This document shows, piece after piece, positions 1 to 11,200 of a stretch of 64,000 nucleotides of DNA. Source of the DNA: Dromaius novaehollandiae (lineage: Eukaryota; Chordata; Aves; Casuariiformes; Dromaiidae); contig NC_088099.1 of the NCBI RefSeq assembly GCF_036370855.1, positions 31,640,501-31,704,500 on the forward strand. Direction: 5' to 3'. The position numbers were made by a program, and so were the translations under genes. Numbering within the stretch: the stretch's first letter is position 1; each line of letters starts with the position of its first letter. The notes under the pieces are model-generated. The model did no database searches. It saw nothing but the letters and a program-made list of their open reading frames with translations, and had not been told where the DNA came from.

Positions 1-197
1 CCCAGCTCCCTGCTTTTTTTGCTATTCAGTGCTGCATTTATTCTCCAGATAAATAAAGGGCCTCAGCTTTTACAGATGCCAGTTAAAATAAATATACAGC
101 AAAAATGTTTTGGTTCATTTCCTTTACTAATGTGAACTATCATATTATATAGTATATTGATTCTAGAAGTAATTGTGTAGGTCTTTTTCCTCCACAG

Positions 198-266
198 TTT
201 ATTCCAATGCCAGTTTTGTATGGTGTCTTTCTTTACATGGGAGTATCTTCATTAAAAGGCATTCAG
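198..266 (+). CDS. SLC4A7: SLC4A7 exon (window exon 1)
   Basis: 69 nt, 23 codons, phase 0 at both ends. The acceptor is TCCACAG and the donor GTAAAA. It encodes [20 protein letters not shown] plus GIQ, a hydrophobic segment conserved in SLC4 transporters near the end of the membrane domain. Confidence 0.93.
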
Positions 267-3200
267 GTAAAATCTGTTTTTAATGAGCAGTTTGCTTTTG
301 CTTAACACTAAATGAAAAGGAAACTTTTTAACACATTATTCTACATGAGCATGAAAGTTAGCCTGTACTGTCAGAGTGGGATGTAAAATGATTTCTTTAG
401 TGTCATGTTCAGATGTTTGTTCTTACCACATTGTGCTTTCAGTTCTCAGTTCTTTTGTGTTTATTCTTTCAGTAGTTTAGCTGAGCAGTAAATTTATGAA
501 GTATTCTCAAATGTTGAAGAAATGATGTTAAAAATGACAGCCACTCAACACTGCTTCCTCGCCCCCCCCCCCCCCAACATTTTCATTGTCCTTCACTACA
601 ATTTTAGTTGGGATTAATATCTGCTGCTGGTGTCTCCCAGAAATGTTTTTCTTGCCTTCAAGAGGAGGAGATCATTAACTGAAGAGTGATTTTTATTTTT
701 CAATGCAGTTTTTTGATCGTATAAAGCTGTTTGGAATGCCTGCCAAACATCAACCTGACCTGATATATCTACGTTATGTGCCACTCTGGAAGGTCCATAT
801 CTTTACAGTTATTCAGCTCACTTGTCTAGTTTTGTTGTGGGTGATTAAAGCCTCTGCAGCTGCTGTTGTTTTCCCTATGATGGTAAGTTATCTATCCTAC
901 AAGCTATGCATTTTCAAAGAGCGTGTGCATCATCTGAGATCTCTTCAGAACATATTTGCTGCCTTAAGAAAGGGAGCAGGAAAGAAACGAGAACTTCTGC
1001 TATAAGCTTTTCACTTTTGAAACGCAAAGGCTTTTTGTTTCCTTGAAAGTAAGCAATTTGGTTGTGAATAACTACAGAAAGTGGAAATGATTTGACTATG
1101 TAATAAGATAAAACTAGTACTACAAAAAAGGTCCTTAGTTAAAGATACTGAATAAGCTGAAACTGTGTGTGCATATTTATTCATTTAAATAGTTTAACAT
1201 AAATTCCATTTATGATTGCCTTAAGGTTCTAGCATTAGTGTTCATTCGCAAGCTCATGGATTTATGTTTCACCAAAAGAGAGCTTAGCTGGCTTGATGAT
1301 CTTATGCCAGAAAGTAAAAAGAAGAAAGAAGATGACAAAAAGAAAAAGGAAAAAGCAGTAAGTGTAAAACAACAACAAAAAACAACAAAAAAAAGAATCA
1401 AACTAAGCATGTTGTAAATTACTAGAAAATACTCAATAACATTAAATTAAAAGAATTTTAAGTGGCACAAGCATATGACTTTATACCGAAATATAACAAA
1501 CATTTTGAAATTCTTTACTGATGAGATTTAACGCCAGGATAACCATTACTGTCAATTAAGGGCAGGAAAAGACGCTGTTTCGGTGATGCTCTTGTAAGTT
1601 ATGACTCTTATTTGTGATTAAAATTAGCAGGGAAAGTGGAAAGTCAGAAACAGTGTTTTCACACAATTTTTCTGAGTCTTTCCTTAGTTTAGAAGGTAGG
1701 TGTAGGTGGGAGAGGAAAGCAGTGAAGTAGAGCTGAGATCCTGACTCTGCTCAGACTAATGATAAAACTGTTTACTACATCAGGAACATTCTGTTGTGTT
1801 TGTATGCAGAGCAGTAGTTAGTCAACTGCTAGTTGGCCCTTAATAGAGCTTGTATAACTTTTATGGAAAAGTTGATTTCTACTGCATGATTAATTTCATA
1901 AACTTTGTACTTGGGATTTACAGGAAGCAGAGAGAATGCTTCAGACAGGGGACAGTGAAAGTGTACACCTTCGATATGAAGAAGCAAATGTCTTGGATTT
2001 TCCTGTAAAAACCCTTAAATACAGGTATAATAATATGTTGGTCTTTTAAGAGGAGTTTTTGTGTGATATGCCATAATTCGCTTTATATTAAATTGGTCAT
2101 GTACGAGTTGAATTAAGTTTCATCTGAGCTTGTAACTCAGCTATGATTAGAAAGAATTGAAGATACCTCTCATTGTACTATGCTAGCATTTGTATGTGGT
2201 GGTGTTCTTTAAAACTGCATCTTAATTATAAATTTACGTGACCATCCTGAACAGATCAGATGACTCAGTTTCGATCAGCTGTACTCAAGGTGAAGAAGCT
2301 TCTTTGGTCAGTTTTCATGGAATACTTGTGTGTTACTGTGCATGAAGTGCTGGGTTTTAAACAGTGGTTGAATAGCATCAGTTGAGCCGTGTTTTTACCA
2401 GCCGCTTGGATTTTTAAAAAACTGAGGGTGCAGTTCTTTAGCAGGGCAGCTAAAGTCCATAATTTCCATGTGAGCTAAACCAATTTTGTTAACAGGCAGC
2501 CTTTTCACTTAAAAAGCTTATTTTTCTGAAAAAAAGACTTTGAAATGTTTATGTACTGATTTATAACACAAATGTTTCCCCAAAATACAAGGCAGTAGAG
2601 AACTGGGCCACGCTGTGTCTGATGGTTCTTATGCAGTGATTGTACACTGGAGAGGGGATTTAGTAAGCTCAAGTGTGGAGCAGAACAGAAAGCCTGCCTA
2701 CAGTCAGTATGTTAAGGCTGCTATACATATAGAGATATGGAGGGCAAAGTAGTTAATAGGTTCTGAAAGCTTACCATCTGTGAGGATAAACCTACTTCTG
2801 AAGCGCTCTGAGAGGAGGAGGGACTCAAAACTTGTCTAGCAGGGTTCTGCAGAAAAAAAGCTTGAAATGTCTCTAGAAATTGGGGTTTCTAGATTTTTAT
2901 TACTTTTTAAACTTAATTGAGTTACCAATTGCAAAATTTTATTAACATCTGTTATTTTCCTCTTGATTATTTTCTGGAAGCAGCTTAAAATAATTCTGAT
3001 TTATGAAAGCCTTAGCAGAATAATATAATTCATTTTCTAATTTTTGAACATTCAAAATAATTTTCTTAAGTTACATGATAATTTGGAAATGAGATACTCA
3101 AATCTCATTCATTCACAGTGTCTTAGTGATATCTACATGAAAAACTGTTTTAAGATGCTATGTGATGAGGGCAGTGCTAGTGAGTTAAGTGTTCAAATTT

Positions 3201-5831
3201 TTGTTTAAATATCTTTTAAAAGGTGAATTCAACTTGTGGCTGTGTAAATGTAAAAAGAAGGCACAACTGATGTGAACAATGAGTGACAAAAAGTATAATG
3301 CTACTGCGAGGTATTGAGTACTAACCAGAAAGTATGTTTGTTCTTTAGCGTTGATCCCTCAATTGTAAACATATCAGACGAAATGGCCAAAACTGCACAG
3401 TGGAAGGCTCTTGCCATGAGTACTGAGAATGCGAAAGTAACCAGAACTAACCTGAGGTAGCTATAATTACTCACACATTTTCTAACTACAGTTTTGTGTT
3501 TAGCAGATGATAGTTGTGCTCATCTTTCTTGAAGTGTATCTCAAAATGAGCGTACGTGGTTAGTAAACTTGTATTGATATTTTACTTTCAAGGATCTTAC
3601 ATCTGAGCTTTGTTTTTCTCTTTATCATGAAGTTTTAAACAATATCTACAGGGAATTCTTATTATTTTGTTAAATGTATTATTACAATTTTGAAGTTGTT
3701 ATTTATTTGCTTAATACAATTGCACATTACTCTGATAGGTTTGGGGTTTCTAAAAGCTTTGCTAAAATGTATATAAGCAACTGTTTGATCCTGAATCTTA
3801 GAAATGCCAGGGGGAATAAAAGGTAAGTCCAGCAGTTTCATTGCTGCTTTATGCTTCCCTAAGCATCTTCCCCTTGTTTCTTTTTTTTTTTTTTTTTTCC
3901 CTAGCTTATTTTTAAACCCTAAAAACTAAACCTGGCTCAAATATTATCTTCCCTGGAAATGAAAAATACTCACATGAAGTACTGGAGAAGTTAGGAGCCC
4001 TTGGAGCTATGAACTTTTCCAGCGTCTGGCCAGCATCTGTGATAGCCATCAGCCTTTTTCTCAGAAATTCTTTCAATAAATCATCCTATTATTCTGTCCT
4101 AGCTTCTTTCCTATCTGGCCGAATCTATCAAGGGGAGCAAAACAAATCTTGAACATTGATATATAAGGTCCCCAGCTTCCTGAAGATTTGTATTTTGCAG
4201 GGACCCCTATTTGGACTGCTGCGATAGTCCAACTAATGATTGCTTAGTAGTGTTTTCACTGGGGGGGAAGAAGAGGAGAATTGGCCTGGTTGTCCAGGAA
4301 AACGAGGCTTAGCAATCCTGTTGTCTGTATCTGCATCATCATCTTTTTGGTTGGTCCCTTTCAGTTAAGTCTGTTATAGGAGGACACTGTCCAGCTTTGT
4401 GTAAATTTAAACCTCAGTGGAAGAGAAGTGGGAGTGAGGAGGCTTGTCTGTAATTGTCCAAGCTATTAGGTACTGTTTAGCCTGCTTAATGGGAGCAGTG
4501 GTAGTGACTGGCTGCTTAGCACTTGTATACCGCCTGTTTATTCAGCATATGCATAACTACAAACTAGGCATGGAAATGTGCTGTATTTTGCCCAGATGGT
4601 AGGTAAACAAGAGTGAAGCAGGACATGTGAAGAGGGCTTGAAGTACTGTAATAGGAAGAGCTGAAGAGAGTAATTTTGTACAGGCAGTAGTGAAACACTT
4701 CAGTGAATCTTCAGAATGTACTATCTTGAAGGTTTTTTTAAACCTTGAGTACCATATAAACTTATCTGTCAGGAAGATTGATAACAGAGGCTTGTGTGCA
4801 TCTGCATATTTTAATTGCTTATTCTCTTTCATGCTAGTTTGAGAAGCCTGTTACAGAATTTGTGGAGGCTTTCTGTAACAATATCTGATAGTTATTGAGC
4901 GTATAAGGGTTGAAGAGATACAGGCCTATACTTTCCTTTCTAGATGAACTCAAATTTTTAGATTTGACTTTCAGATGTTTAGAAGTTTGTGCAACTCCAT
5001 CTTGCACTTCTGTGTTTCTTGAGTAGGTTAAGTTAGTGTAGAATTATATGCAGCACAAACACATTAGACAACTCCACAGACATGTCTTCTAAAATGCCTG
5101 TCAAGAGATCCTGCCTCTTATGACATTCCAATTTCTTTCCTACTTTTCTGTACTTACCTTGGGACATTCCTGTCTCTCCCTGCATAAGCCATTGTTGAGT
5201 GTCTGTGTTCCTAAGCAAGCCAGTTATTTTGGGTTCCAGTCAGCTCATTGTCTTCAGAGGGCCTTCCACTTGAATGGAAGCACATCCAGATTTCCAGCTG
5301 TCCTCTCCTGTTGCAAATGTGGTTCCTCATTTTGAAAAGACCAAAATATTTTTGCAGTCTTGTATTATGAACAAAATTGCTTCCTTCCCAATAATTAAGA
5401 AATATTAATAATATTGCGTGTTATATATTTGTGAACGCTTTTAATTAGCCAGTTTTTTTCCAAAGGTGTCTCATTTCAAATCAATAGAATCAGTAACAGT
5501 AGTAGATCTGGGAAAACAGTGAATGGATGGATGTAAGATTGTATTTATAGACGAAATCTTGCTGACTTTCTTCAAACTTTTACTGTTCCTGTGAATAGTA
5601 TTTGACACTGTAAATGTAACAGAAATACGTAGTCATTAAAGTATCCTTACATAGATACTTTGAATGTTGACCATTAAGTATAAAATGTTTGAAAATTAAC
5701 CTTCATTAAAGTGAACCAAACCTTAATTGTTCATCTTTGCTTTCAACAGCCCTGAGAAGCCAGAAAGCGTGAAAATAAATATGGAAGATGCACCTGTTGT
5801 GAAATATGTGGATGCTGAAACATCTTTATAG
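198..5831 (+). CDS. SLC4A7: SLC4A7 (NBCn1) C-terminal part, six exons, 5' end outside window
   Basis: Electroneutral sodium-bicarbonate cotransporter of the plasma membrane, importing Na+ and HCO3- to raise intracellular pH. Seen here: exons 198-266, 709-882, 1226-1357, 1924-2024, 3349-3456 and 5750-5831. They have AG/GT borders and phases 0,0,0,2,2 that join into 221 codons and a TAG stop at 5829-5831. The peptide carries the last hydrophobic spans, then a charged tail with a run of Lys/Asp/Glu, and ends in ETSL, a class I PDZ ligand. The SLC4 family is clear. SLC4A7 rather than SLC4A8/A10 is chosen from the tail sequence as I recall it, the ETSL end and the NEK10 neighbour. Everything upstream of the exon at 198 is missing because the window starts inside an intron. 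Confidence 0.93.
709..882 (+). CDS. SLC4A7: SLC4A7 exon (window exon 2), late transmembrane span
   Basis: 174 nt, 58 codons, phase 0/0, with acceptor AATGCAG and donor GTAAGT. It starts [17 protein letters not shown], a short loop, then a hydrophobic stretch ([20 protein letters not shown]) forming one of the last membrane spans. The reading frame stays open past the donor for 40 more codons to a stop at 1003-1005, so intron retention would replace the normal tail. Confidence 0.94.
1226..1357 (+). CDS. SLC4A7: SLC4A7 exon (window exon 3), last span and Lys-rich tail
   Basis: 132 nt, 44 codons, phase 0/0, with donor GTAAGT at 1358. It encodes the end of the last hydrophobic span ([20 protein letters not shown]), then a strongly charged cytoplasmic tail ([17 protein letters not shown]). 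The acceptor is the less usual TTAAG. Confidence 0.92.
1924..2024 (+). CDS. SLC4A7: SLC4A7 exon (window exon 4), cytoplasmic tail
   Basis: 101 nt with acceptor TTTACAG and donor GTATAA; it ends in phase 2. It begins EAERMLQ and continues into a less conserved acidic segment ending VKTLKY. The following AG joins C from the next exon to make Ser. Confidence 0.9.
3349..3456 (+). CDS. SLC4A7: SLC4A7 exon (window exon 5), cytoplasmic tail
   Basis: 108 nt, phase 2 in and out, with acceptor TTCTTTAG and donor GTAGCT. It encodes [20 protein letters not shown] followed by [15 protein letters not shown], the conserved NBC-type tail block. Confidence 0.93.
5750..5831 (+). CDS. SLC4A7: SLC4A7 terminal coding exon with ETSL PDZ ligand
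   Basis: The acceptor is TTTCAACAG. Codons run to YVDAETSL and TAG at 5829-5831. The C-terminal ETSL fits the known PDZ-binding end of NBCn1, used to anchor the transporter to scaffold proteins (family knowledge). Confidence 0.95.
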
Positions 5832-5860
5832 AACTGAACCAAGGGGAATTTTGTGTATTT

Positions 5861-5930
5861 GTGTGCGTGTGTGTGTATGTGCAATATATATATATATATG
5901 TATACACACACACACACACATATATATATA
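5861..5930 (+). repeat. GT / AT / AC compound microsatellite, self-complementary
   Basis: Alternating GT (5861-5880), then AT (5884-5899), then AC (5904-5920), then AT again. The GT and AC arms can pair over about 18 bp with one mismatch (5861-5878 with 5902-5919). It begins about 30 nt after the SLC4A7 stop. Confidence 0.9.
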
Positions 5931-6458
5931 TCTCACTGTAGGATATCATACCATTGAAGTGTGATTTCCAAGTTTAAGGAGTAACATATATTTAATTCTG
6001 CCATTGTTTACGGCACTGTAGATATGCTTGCATAATGAGAAAATTTTCCTACAAATAAGATGAGTGGTAATCACACTTCAGATATTTATTTTATTGGAAA
6101 TTTTATTTTCATTTTTAAATAGGAAGATTGTAATGAATGCTTATTCTTTTCAATAATCATTATGTGCATAAAAGTTAAATCAGCTTTTGCTGATTTCCAT
6201 GTTGCTTAAAATTTTGCAATACCTCTGTGTTTATAGTGTGTTACAGAAGTTAATTTTCCATGCAGACAGTTACTGCGTGTTTTTAGGCAGGGTAAGCGTG
6301 TTTTTTGTGATTTCATAGAACGATTATTAATGTGCTGTTAACATGAACTACTGTGTTTTATGTCTCCACTACATGCTAATTTTTTTTGGATTCTGTCACT
6401 CATTATATAGAAGTGGCCTAGAGCTCTAAGTCAGGTGATTAATCTGTAGAATATATAT

Positions 6459-6552
6459 AAATATCCTGTTCTGATACTTTTTTTAATCCACTCTTGATTT
6501 TAAATATCCTGTTCTGTTACTTTTTTTTTTTTTTTTAAATCCACTCTTGAAT
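6459..6552 (+). repeat. Imperfect tandem duplication, unit ~43 bp
   Basis: Two copies beginning AAATATCCTGTTCTG, at 6459 and 6502, each with a T-run and then AATCCACTCTTGA. The second copy has a longer T-run. It lies in the SLC4A7 3'UTR. Confidence 0.85.
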
Positions 6553-7071
6553 TTTTTTCATTATCACCCAGCAGTAGTATGGGTGCAGTAACTGTAGTTA
6601 CAACCTCAAGTCAGTATTTGCCATTCTGGAAACTCCATGCTTAAACAACATAAATTGGATTTACAGACAGAAGTTCGGGATACAGGAATTTATACATACT
6701 GCACTAGTAGTCTTGAATTCTTTCCTTCCTGTTTTTATTTACATTTTCCATTCACTTTAAAAGTTTTATTTGCTCAGCTGTAAGACTGAAACTTTGGAAT
6801 ATTTCATGTCCTCCTCAAAATATCTATCTTGCTTAATTCATTTTTAAACTTATTGTGTATTTAATTAAATTAGCTGTAGTTGGTTATAATTCTGTAATAG
6901 GTTTATGACCAGTATTGTTTCATGGATTACAAATTGCTTTGTGGTATTTGTGTTTACAGTTCCGATTGTCCCCATTGTAAAGGGCATATATGATAGCACA
7001 CCAACCTATTTTTAAACATTCTATTTATTTTAATTATCATAAATTTTTTATCATGTAAGACAAATTGAAAA

Positions 7072-7077
7072 AATAAA
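7072..7077 (+). terminator. Proximal SLC4A7 polyadenylation signal (AATAAA)
   Basis: Canonical hexamer 1.24 kb after the stop codon, followed within 25-40 nt by a T/G-rich element containing a run of seven G. Confidence 0.55.
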
Positions 7078-8920
7078 TATTGATTTATTAAAGTAAATGG
7101 GATTTTGGGGGGGCTCACTTAAACTGTTTGAAAATGCAGTCAGTGCGTTCATTGCATTAGAACTTGAAGGTGTAATGTTCAGCGTTCTGATTTTGAAAGA
7201 ATTATGCTTTTATGTAAAAAACAAAATCTTGGTCACTTACTTGCTGCAGTTTCCCTTATTGATATTTTTTGCCTTACACCTTAGTTTTTGCCTTTAATTC
7301 CTGAAATGGTCTCTCTACATTTTGAACTGCTGCCAGCCCTCTCTGGCTTTAATTATGATCCGTGCTCACTTAAAAATGGAAGATGCTGTTAGGTTAACTT
7401 TGCTTTCTGCAAAATGGAGAGTTTTACCATGGGCAACACAGTAAAATTCTCAAGATCTTCAAAAGAAGCAGACTTTGGAGGAGGGCATAGTTCATCTGAA
7501 AATACCACCTGAGCTGGAATTTTGGTGCTCTTCAGATAAGTGTCATTTGGAGAGAAGATAATTGTATATTACAAAGCAATCAGTGGGAATAAATGGAAAT
7601 ACTAGACGTAGCATTTAAGTTACATGGACTGCTACCATTCCCTTTGATCAAAGCATAATGGAATAATGTTTTTCATTTTTTTTTATTTTGCTGAATTCTG
7701 AGAAAGACAATTTACTAAAAGTATGTTTAGAGCAATATGAATAATGCTATCCAAACTGTTGTAACAGAGGCTCAGGTCAGTGAAAAAGCAAGTGAGGTCT
7801 GCATTACCAATTTGAATAATACTGTGTAATGAGCTGTGTAGGTGTTTCTCTACTCTTAGATATTAGTGTAGCTTGTGCCTTAGCTTGAGTATGTGTTTTT
7901 TCATAAAATACCCATTTTTTCCCACTAGTTAAACTGAGATGCAGTGAAACTGTGGTAATGGTTTCCCCAAACCTTCTGCATTATCCACCTCCCCACCCCC
8001 CAGAAAAACCCCAAGTACTCATCTGCAGCATCACATCTGCAGTCAGTTGTTGACTGCTAAGTAGCTCATGCTGAATCCAAGGATGAAAATAATATTTTTA
8101 GCGGTTTACAGAGCATTATCCATAATGCATTACTTTCGTATCAGTCTTCCCAGTAATACCTGTGCAATTCACAGCCCTACAACAATTTCTGAAGACCCAT
8201 GCAGTTGTTAACAAGCTTCATAGTTTTTAAACTCTGTAATGCCAGAAATCAAGGTTCCCTGGTCCTGCATGCTTTGTATCTGGCTTCCACTTCTGACAGA
8301 TTAAATTTTGGGCAATATTACAGAAGTGGGTATTTTTCTAGTAAAGTTTTTAAAAAGAAAAAAAAAGATTACCCCCCCCCCCAGTCTAATCACAGTATTT
8401 CTTTAATTGTTTACATAGTTTAATCGGTGCTGGAAATACCATGACTTGCAAAGCATTTTACAGTGTCCCTCAGTTTCATTCTTTCATTTTCATTTCATTT
8501 CTTTCTTGGTTAGCAGCATGTTATGCTTGCACTTTTTTTTCCCCTCCACATGACTAGAATAAGGCCTTGTATTAAGTACATGAAAACCCAGTGGTAGTCT
8601 ATGTTAAGTAACTTGCTGCTCGTTCTACTCATTTTCTGCTTTGAAATCATGCATAGTAGTAAAGTAAAACAGCTGAGGATGTAGTTTATTCTTTGTCATG
8701 TAGATAAACATTTTGCCTTAATGGGTGCAAAAGAGCAGTGGTAATTACTGTGCACTGATTTTAACCTAGGGGTTAAGTCCTACAAAAAATTAAGCCAATG
8801 TATTTCCATTCCAACAGTTAGAGGGAAATAAACAGCCCTGCACTTTTTCTTAGATGCCTTGGTTTCCCAGAATGGAGTTTAGTGCTACTGTGTATCTGGC
8901 TGCAGAGCCACCTCAGGAAG

Positions 8921-9045
8921 TCTTTTTTCTCTTCCTTTTTTCTCTTTTTTCTCTTCCTTTTTTCTCTTTTTTCTCTTCCTTTTTTCTCTTTTTTCTCTTC
9001 CTTTTTTCTCTTTTTTCTCTTCCTTTTTTCTCTTTTTTCTCTTCC
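8921..9045 (+). repeat. 22-bp pyrimidine tandem repeat
   Basis: About 5.5 copies of a pure T/C unit made of TTTTTTCTC and TTTTTTCTCTTCC. All purines are on the other strand. Long open frames on both strands here are artefacts of the repeat, not genes. Confidence 0.93.
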
Positions 9046-10422
9046 CCCCTTCCCTTTATTTATAAACATGAATGTTTACATAAAGTGTAGGTCTTAATTT
9101 TGACCACTCCATTTAAATTATCTTCAGAAGTATTTCACTTAAAATACAGTCTCATGTTTAAACTATATTCTGCGAAACTCCTTCTTAGTATTTTTCATAT
9201 GTATTACAATGACACATTTTTATCGTGTTTACATATGCCCAAGTTAATTATATTTTCTTCCTAGTTTAAATTTGCAGCTGTATTGTAATATTGTGTATGG
9301 TTTAGTGAAGTGTTCCAAATTGCCAAGTTTATCATCATAAAACTTGTTAAGGTAAAATTCAGTGCCCTAGTGGGGTTTTCCAAATAAATGTATTGGCCAT
9401 TTTCTTCTGTGTTTAATCAAAGTTCTTCTGTAACTTTCCATCTGCTTCACCTGCATCTCTATATTTTAGCTTATTAATCTGTGCCCTTTGCAAAGGCAGG
9501 TTCAACATGCTGTAAATTGTGTGTCTAATGAATAAGTGTAATGTAAGAGAGCCTGCACCATCTCAAAGGGTTATCCTGTACATATGTTCTATAAATCATT
9601 AGGTAAATGGTTCATGATTTTCAGTTCACAAATGTAGTCTGTTAGAAGAGCATCACACAGTGATTTTATGGGTTTATTTTGCTTTGTGTGATTAGTAATG
9701 TTTTAATTACTCATCTAGGTCAAATTCACTATGAAGTACAGTACAAATGTGTGAAATATTTTGTTTATACCAACAGTAATTTATTTTACAACAAATTTAA
9801 GACTAGAGGCACACAGCTTTGAGTCAGTGTAAAAGTAGTGCTATAAATACAAAGCAAATTGCTTCTTAATTTTAAATCGACTTTATTTTGTAACTTTTTT
9901 AGAGATATGATAAACTGTAGGACATTTTAGTTGGCATTGAAGTTAGTCTAAACACACTTTCATATTGAATTTGGTACCTGTTGACATTGATTTGGAATAA
10001 TGGGGTGAAAATCAAGACTTTTCTAAATAATGTTTTATTGGCAGGAGAAGACACATTAGTTGTATCTTTTTTTCTGTTGTTGCTGATGCGCTTCTGTGCA
10101 AATGTGTCTTCCAGTGTTCAGCATCTTTAGCTGAACCACAATTTTGATTTTAATATTGATCATTTGAAATGTGATTACAGTGTATGGTTTGAATTTTTTA
10201 TGACTGCTTTTCTAATTACAATGATCTTTTCTTACTTTATAACAAAATCCAAAGTTTTACATTATTCCACATTAAAACATTATTCCAAATGCAGAATCAA
10301 TATTCAGTTTATACAGAAAACACAAATTTCAGACTTGTCTTTAATGTGAAAGATCCAGCCTTTTGTTAAGTGTTTTAAGTGCTGGCAGAAGAAAACTATC
10401 TTTTATAATGTTTCAGAAAGTC

Positions 10423-10437
10423 AATAAAAGTAATAAA
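10423..10437 (+). terminator. Distal SLC4A7 polyadenylation signals (two AATAAA)
   Basis: Two AATAAA hexamers 9 bp apart with a GT-rich downstream element. They lie about 100 bp before the CpG island that starts NEK10, so they are the last possible end of SLC4A7. Confidence 0.6.
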
Positions 10438-10549
10438 AATCTACTGAACTCTATACTGTGGGGTTTTTTTGTTTGTTTCTACTATATAAAATACAGTTGC
10501 ACTGGATTTAGTGACAGCTGTGCTGTAGTGTCCAGGACCGTTTTTGCTC

Positions 10550-11200
10550 TCAGAGTGGCGGTACTTGACTTTCCCGAGGGCCCCTGGCGGGCCTGGGGCG
10601 GCGGGCGGAGCCCCCTGGGGCGCTGTGAGGTGACGCCGCCGGCGGCGGCCGTGAGCGTTCCCGTGCCCGTGGCAACGCCCGTGGCGTTAGCGGTCGCTAT
10701 GATGCGTGGGCGTCGCGGGGCACGGGAGCTTGCGATTGGGCGGCGAGTCCGGCTCTGTTCCAAGAAGGGACGATACGATTGGCTGCGGGGCTGCGGTCCG
10801 GTCGTGGCGCCGGCGGTGCCGCCGCACTCGGACGAGGAGCAAGGCGGTGACAGCGCCGGGGGCTTGGCGGGCCGCGCCGTGAGTGGGGCGAGGCGGGAGG
10901 GGCGCGCGCGGCCGGTCCCTGCGCTGGTAGCCGCGGCGGGCGGGTGGCGCAGCCTCTCGCCCCTAAGAGTAGCCCGGGGGGCGGGAGCCGCCTCCCCGCT
11001 CCGGGCGGGGCGGGAGGGTCAGCGGCTGCTGCTGCCGGAGGCGACGGAGCTGCTGTTCGCCCGCCCTCCGGGGCCGGCGGCCGTCAGGAGCTGTCGGCGC
11101 CTCGCGGTGCCCAGGTAGGGGGCAGCCCCGCCGCGCGGCCCGCGTCGCCGGGCTCCCGCCCCGCCGGAGAGGCGAGGGCTGACGCGGGAAAACGACGGAG
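10550..11200 (+). promoter_or_regulatory. NEK10: CpG island: probable NEK10 promoter and first non-coding exon
   Basis: A sharp change from AT-rich to very GC/CpG-rich DNA over ~650 bp, the only such stretch in the window. It holds two inverted CCAAT boxes (ATTGG at 10735-10739 and 10778-10782), GC boxes (10738-10743, 10938-10943, 11003-11014) and an X-box-like site (10663-10676). No TATA box is obvious. Good splice donors at 10879 (GTGAGT) and 11115 (GTAGGG) offer ends for a 5'UTR exon that would splice to the exon containing the start codon at 16556. Strand is inferred from the downstream gene. Long ORFs here have the composition of GC-rich noise. Confidence 0.75.
10663..10676 (+). promoter_or_regulatory. 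X-box-like RFX site
   Basis: GTGCCC GT GGCAAC. The right half matches the RFX half-site RGYAAC exactly; the left half has one mismatch to GTNRCC; the 2-bp spacer is standard. RFX factors drive ciliary genes (known), and NEK10 has been linked to motile cilia. Binding is inferred. Confidence 0.4.

Larger units (their letters stand above)
267..5749 (+). other. SLC4A7 introns within the window
   Basis: Five introns (267-708, 883-1225, 1358-1923, 2025-3348, 3457-5749). They are AT-rich and unique-looking. They contain a poly-C run near 563-576 and a poly-T run at about 3880-3899. I see no further coding block, transposon or RNA gene. Confidence 0.7.
5832..10450 (+). other. SLC4A7: SLC4A7 3'UTR, multiple poly(A) signals
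   Basis: AT-rich sequence after the stop with no credible coding frame. AATAAA hexamers occur at 7072-7077 (followed by a T/G-rich run at about 7099-7113), 7588-7593, 8827-8832, 9383-9388, 10423-10428 and 10432-10437. The last pair is followed by a GT-rich run (about 10456-10480), the layout of a real cleavage site. The UTR could therefore be ~1.25 kb (proximal) or ~4.6 kb (distal). Which site is used cannot be told from sequence. The short ORFs here are shadows of low-complexity DNA. Confidence 0.65.

Noticed and set aside
8818..9097. Lys/Glu-Arg and Phe/Ser-Leu rich ORFs on both strands
   Set aside because: Direct translation of the 22-bp pyrimidine tandem repeat.
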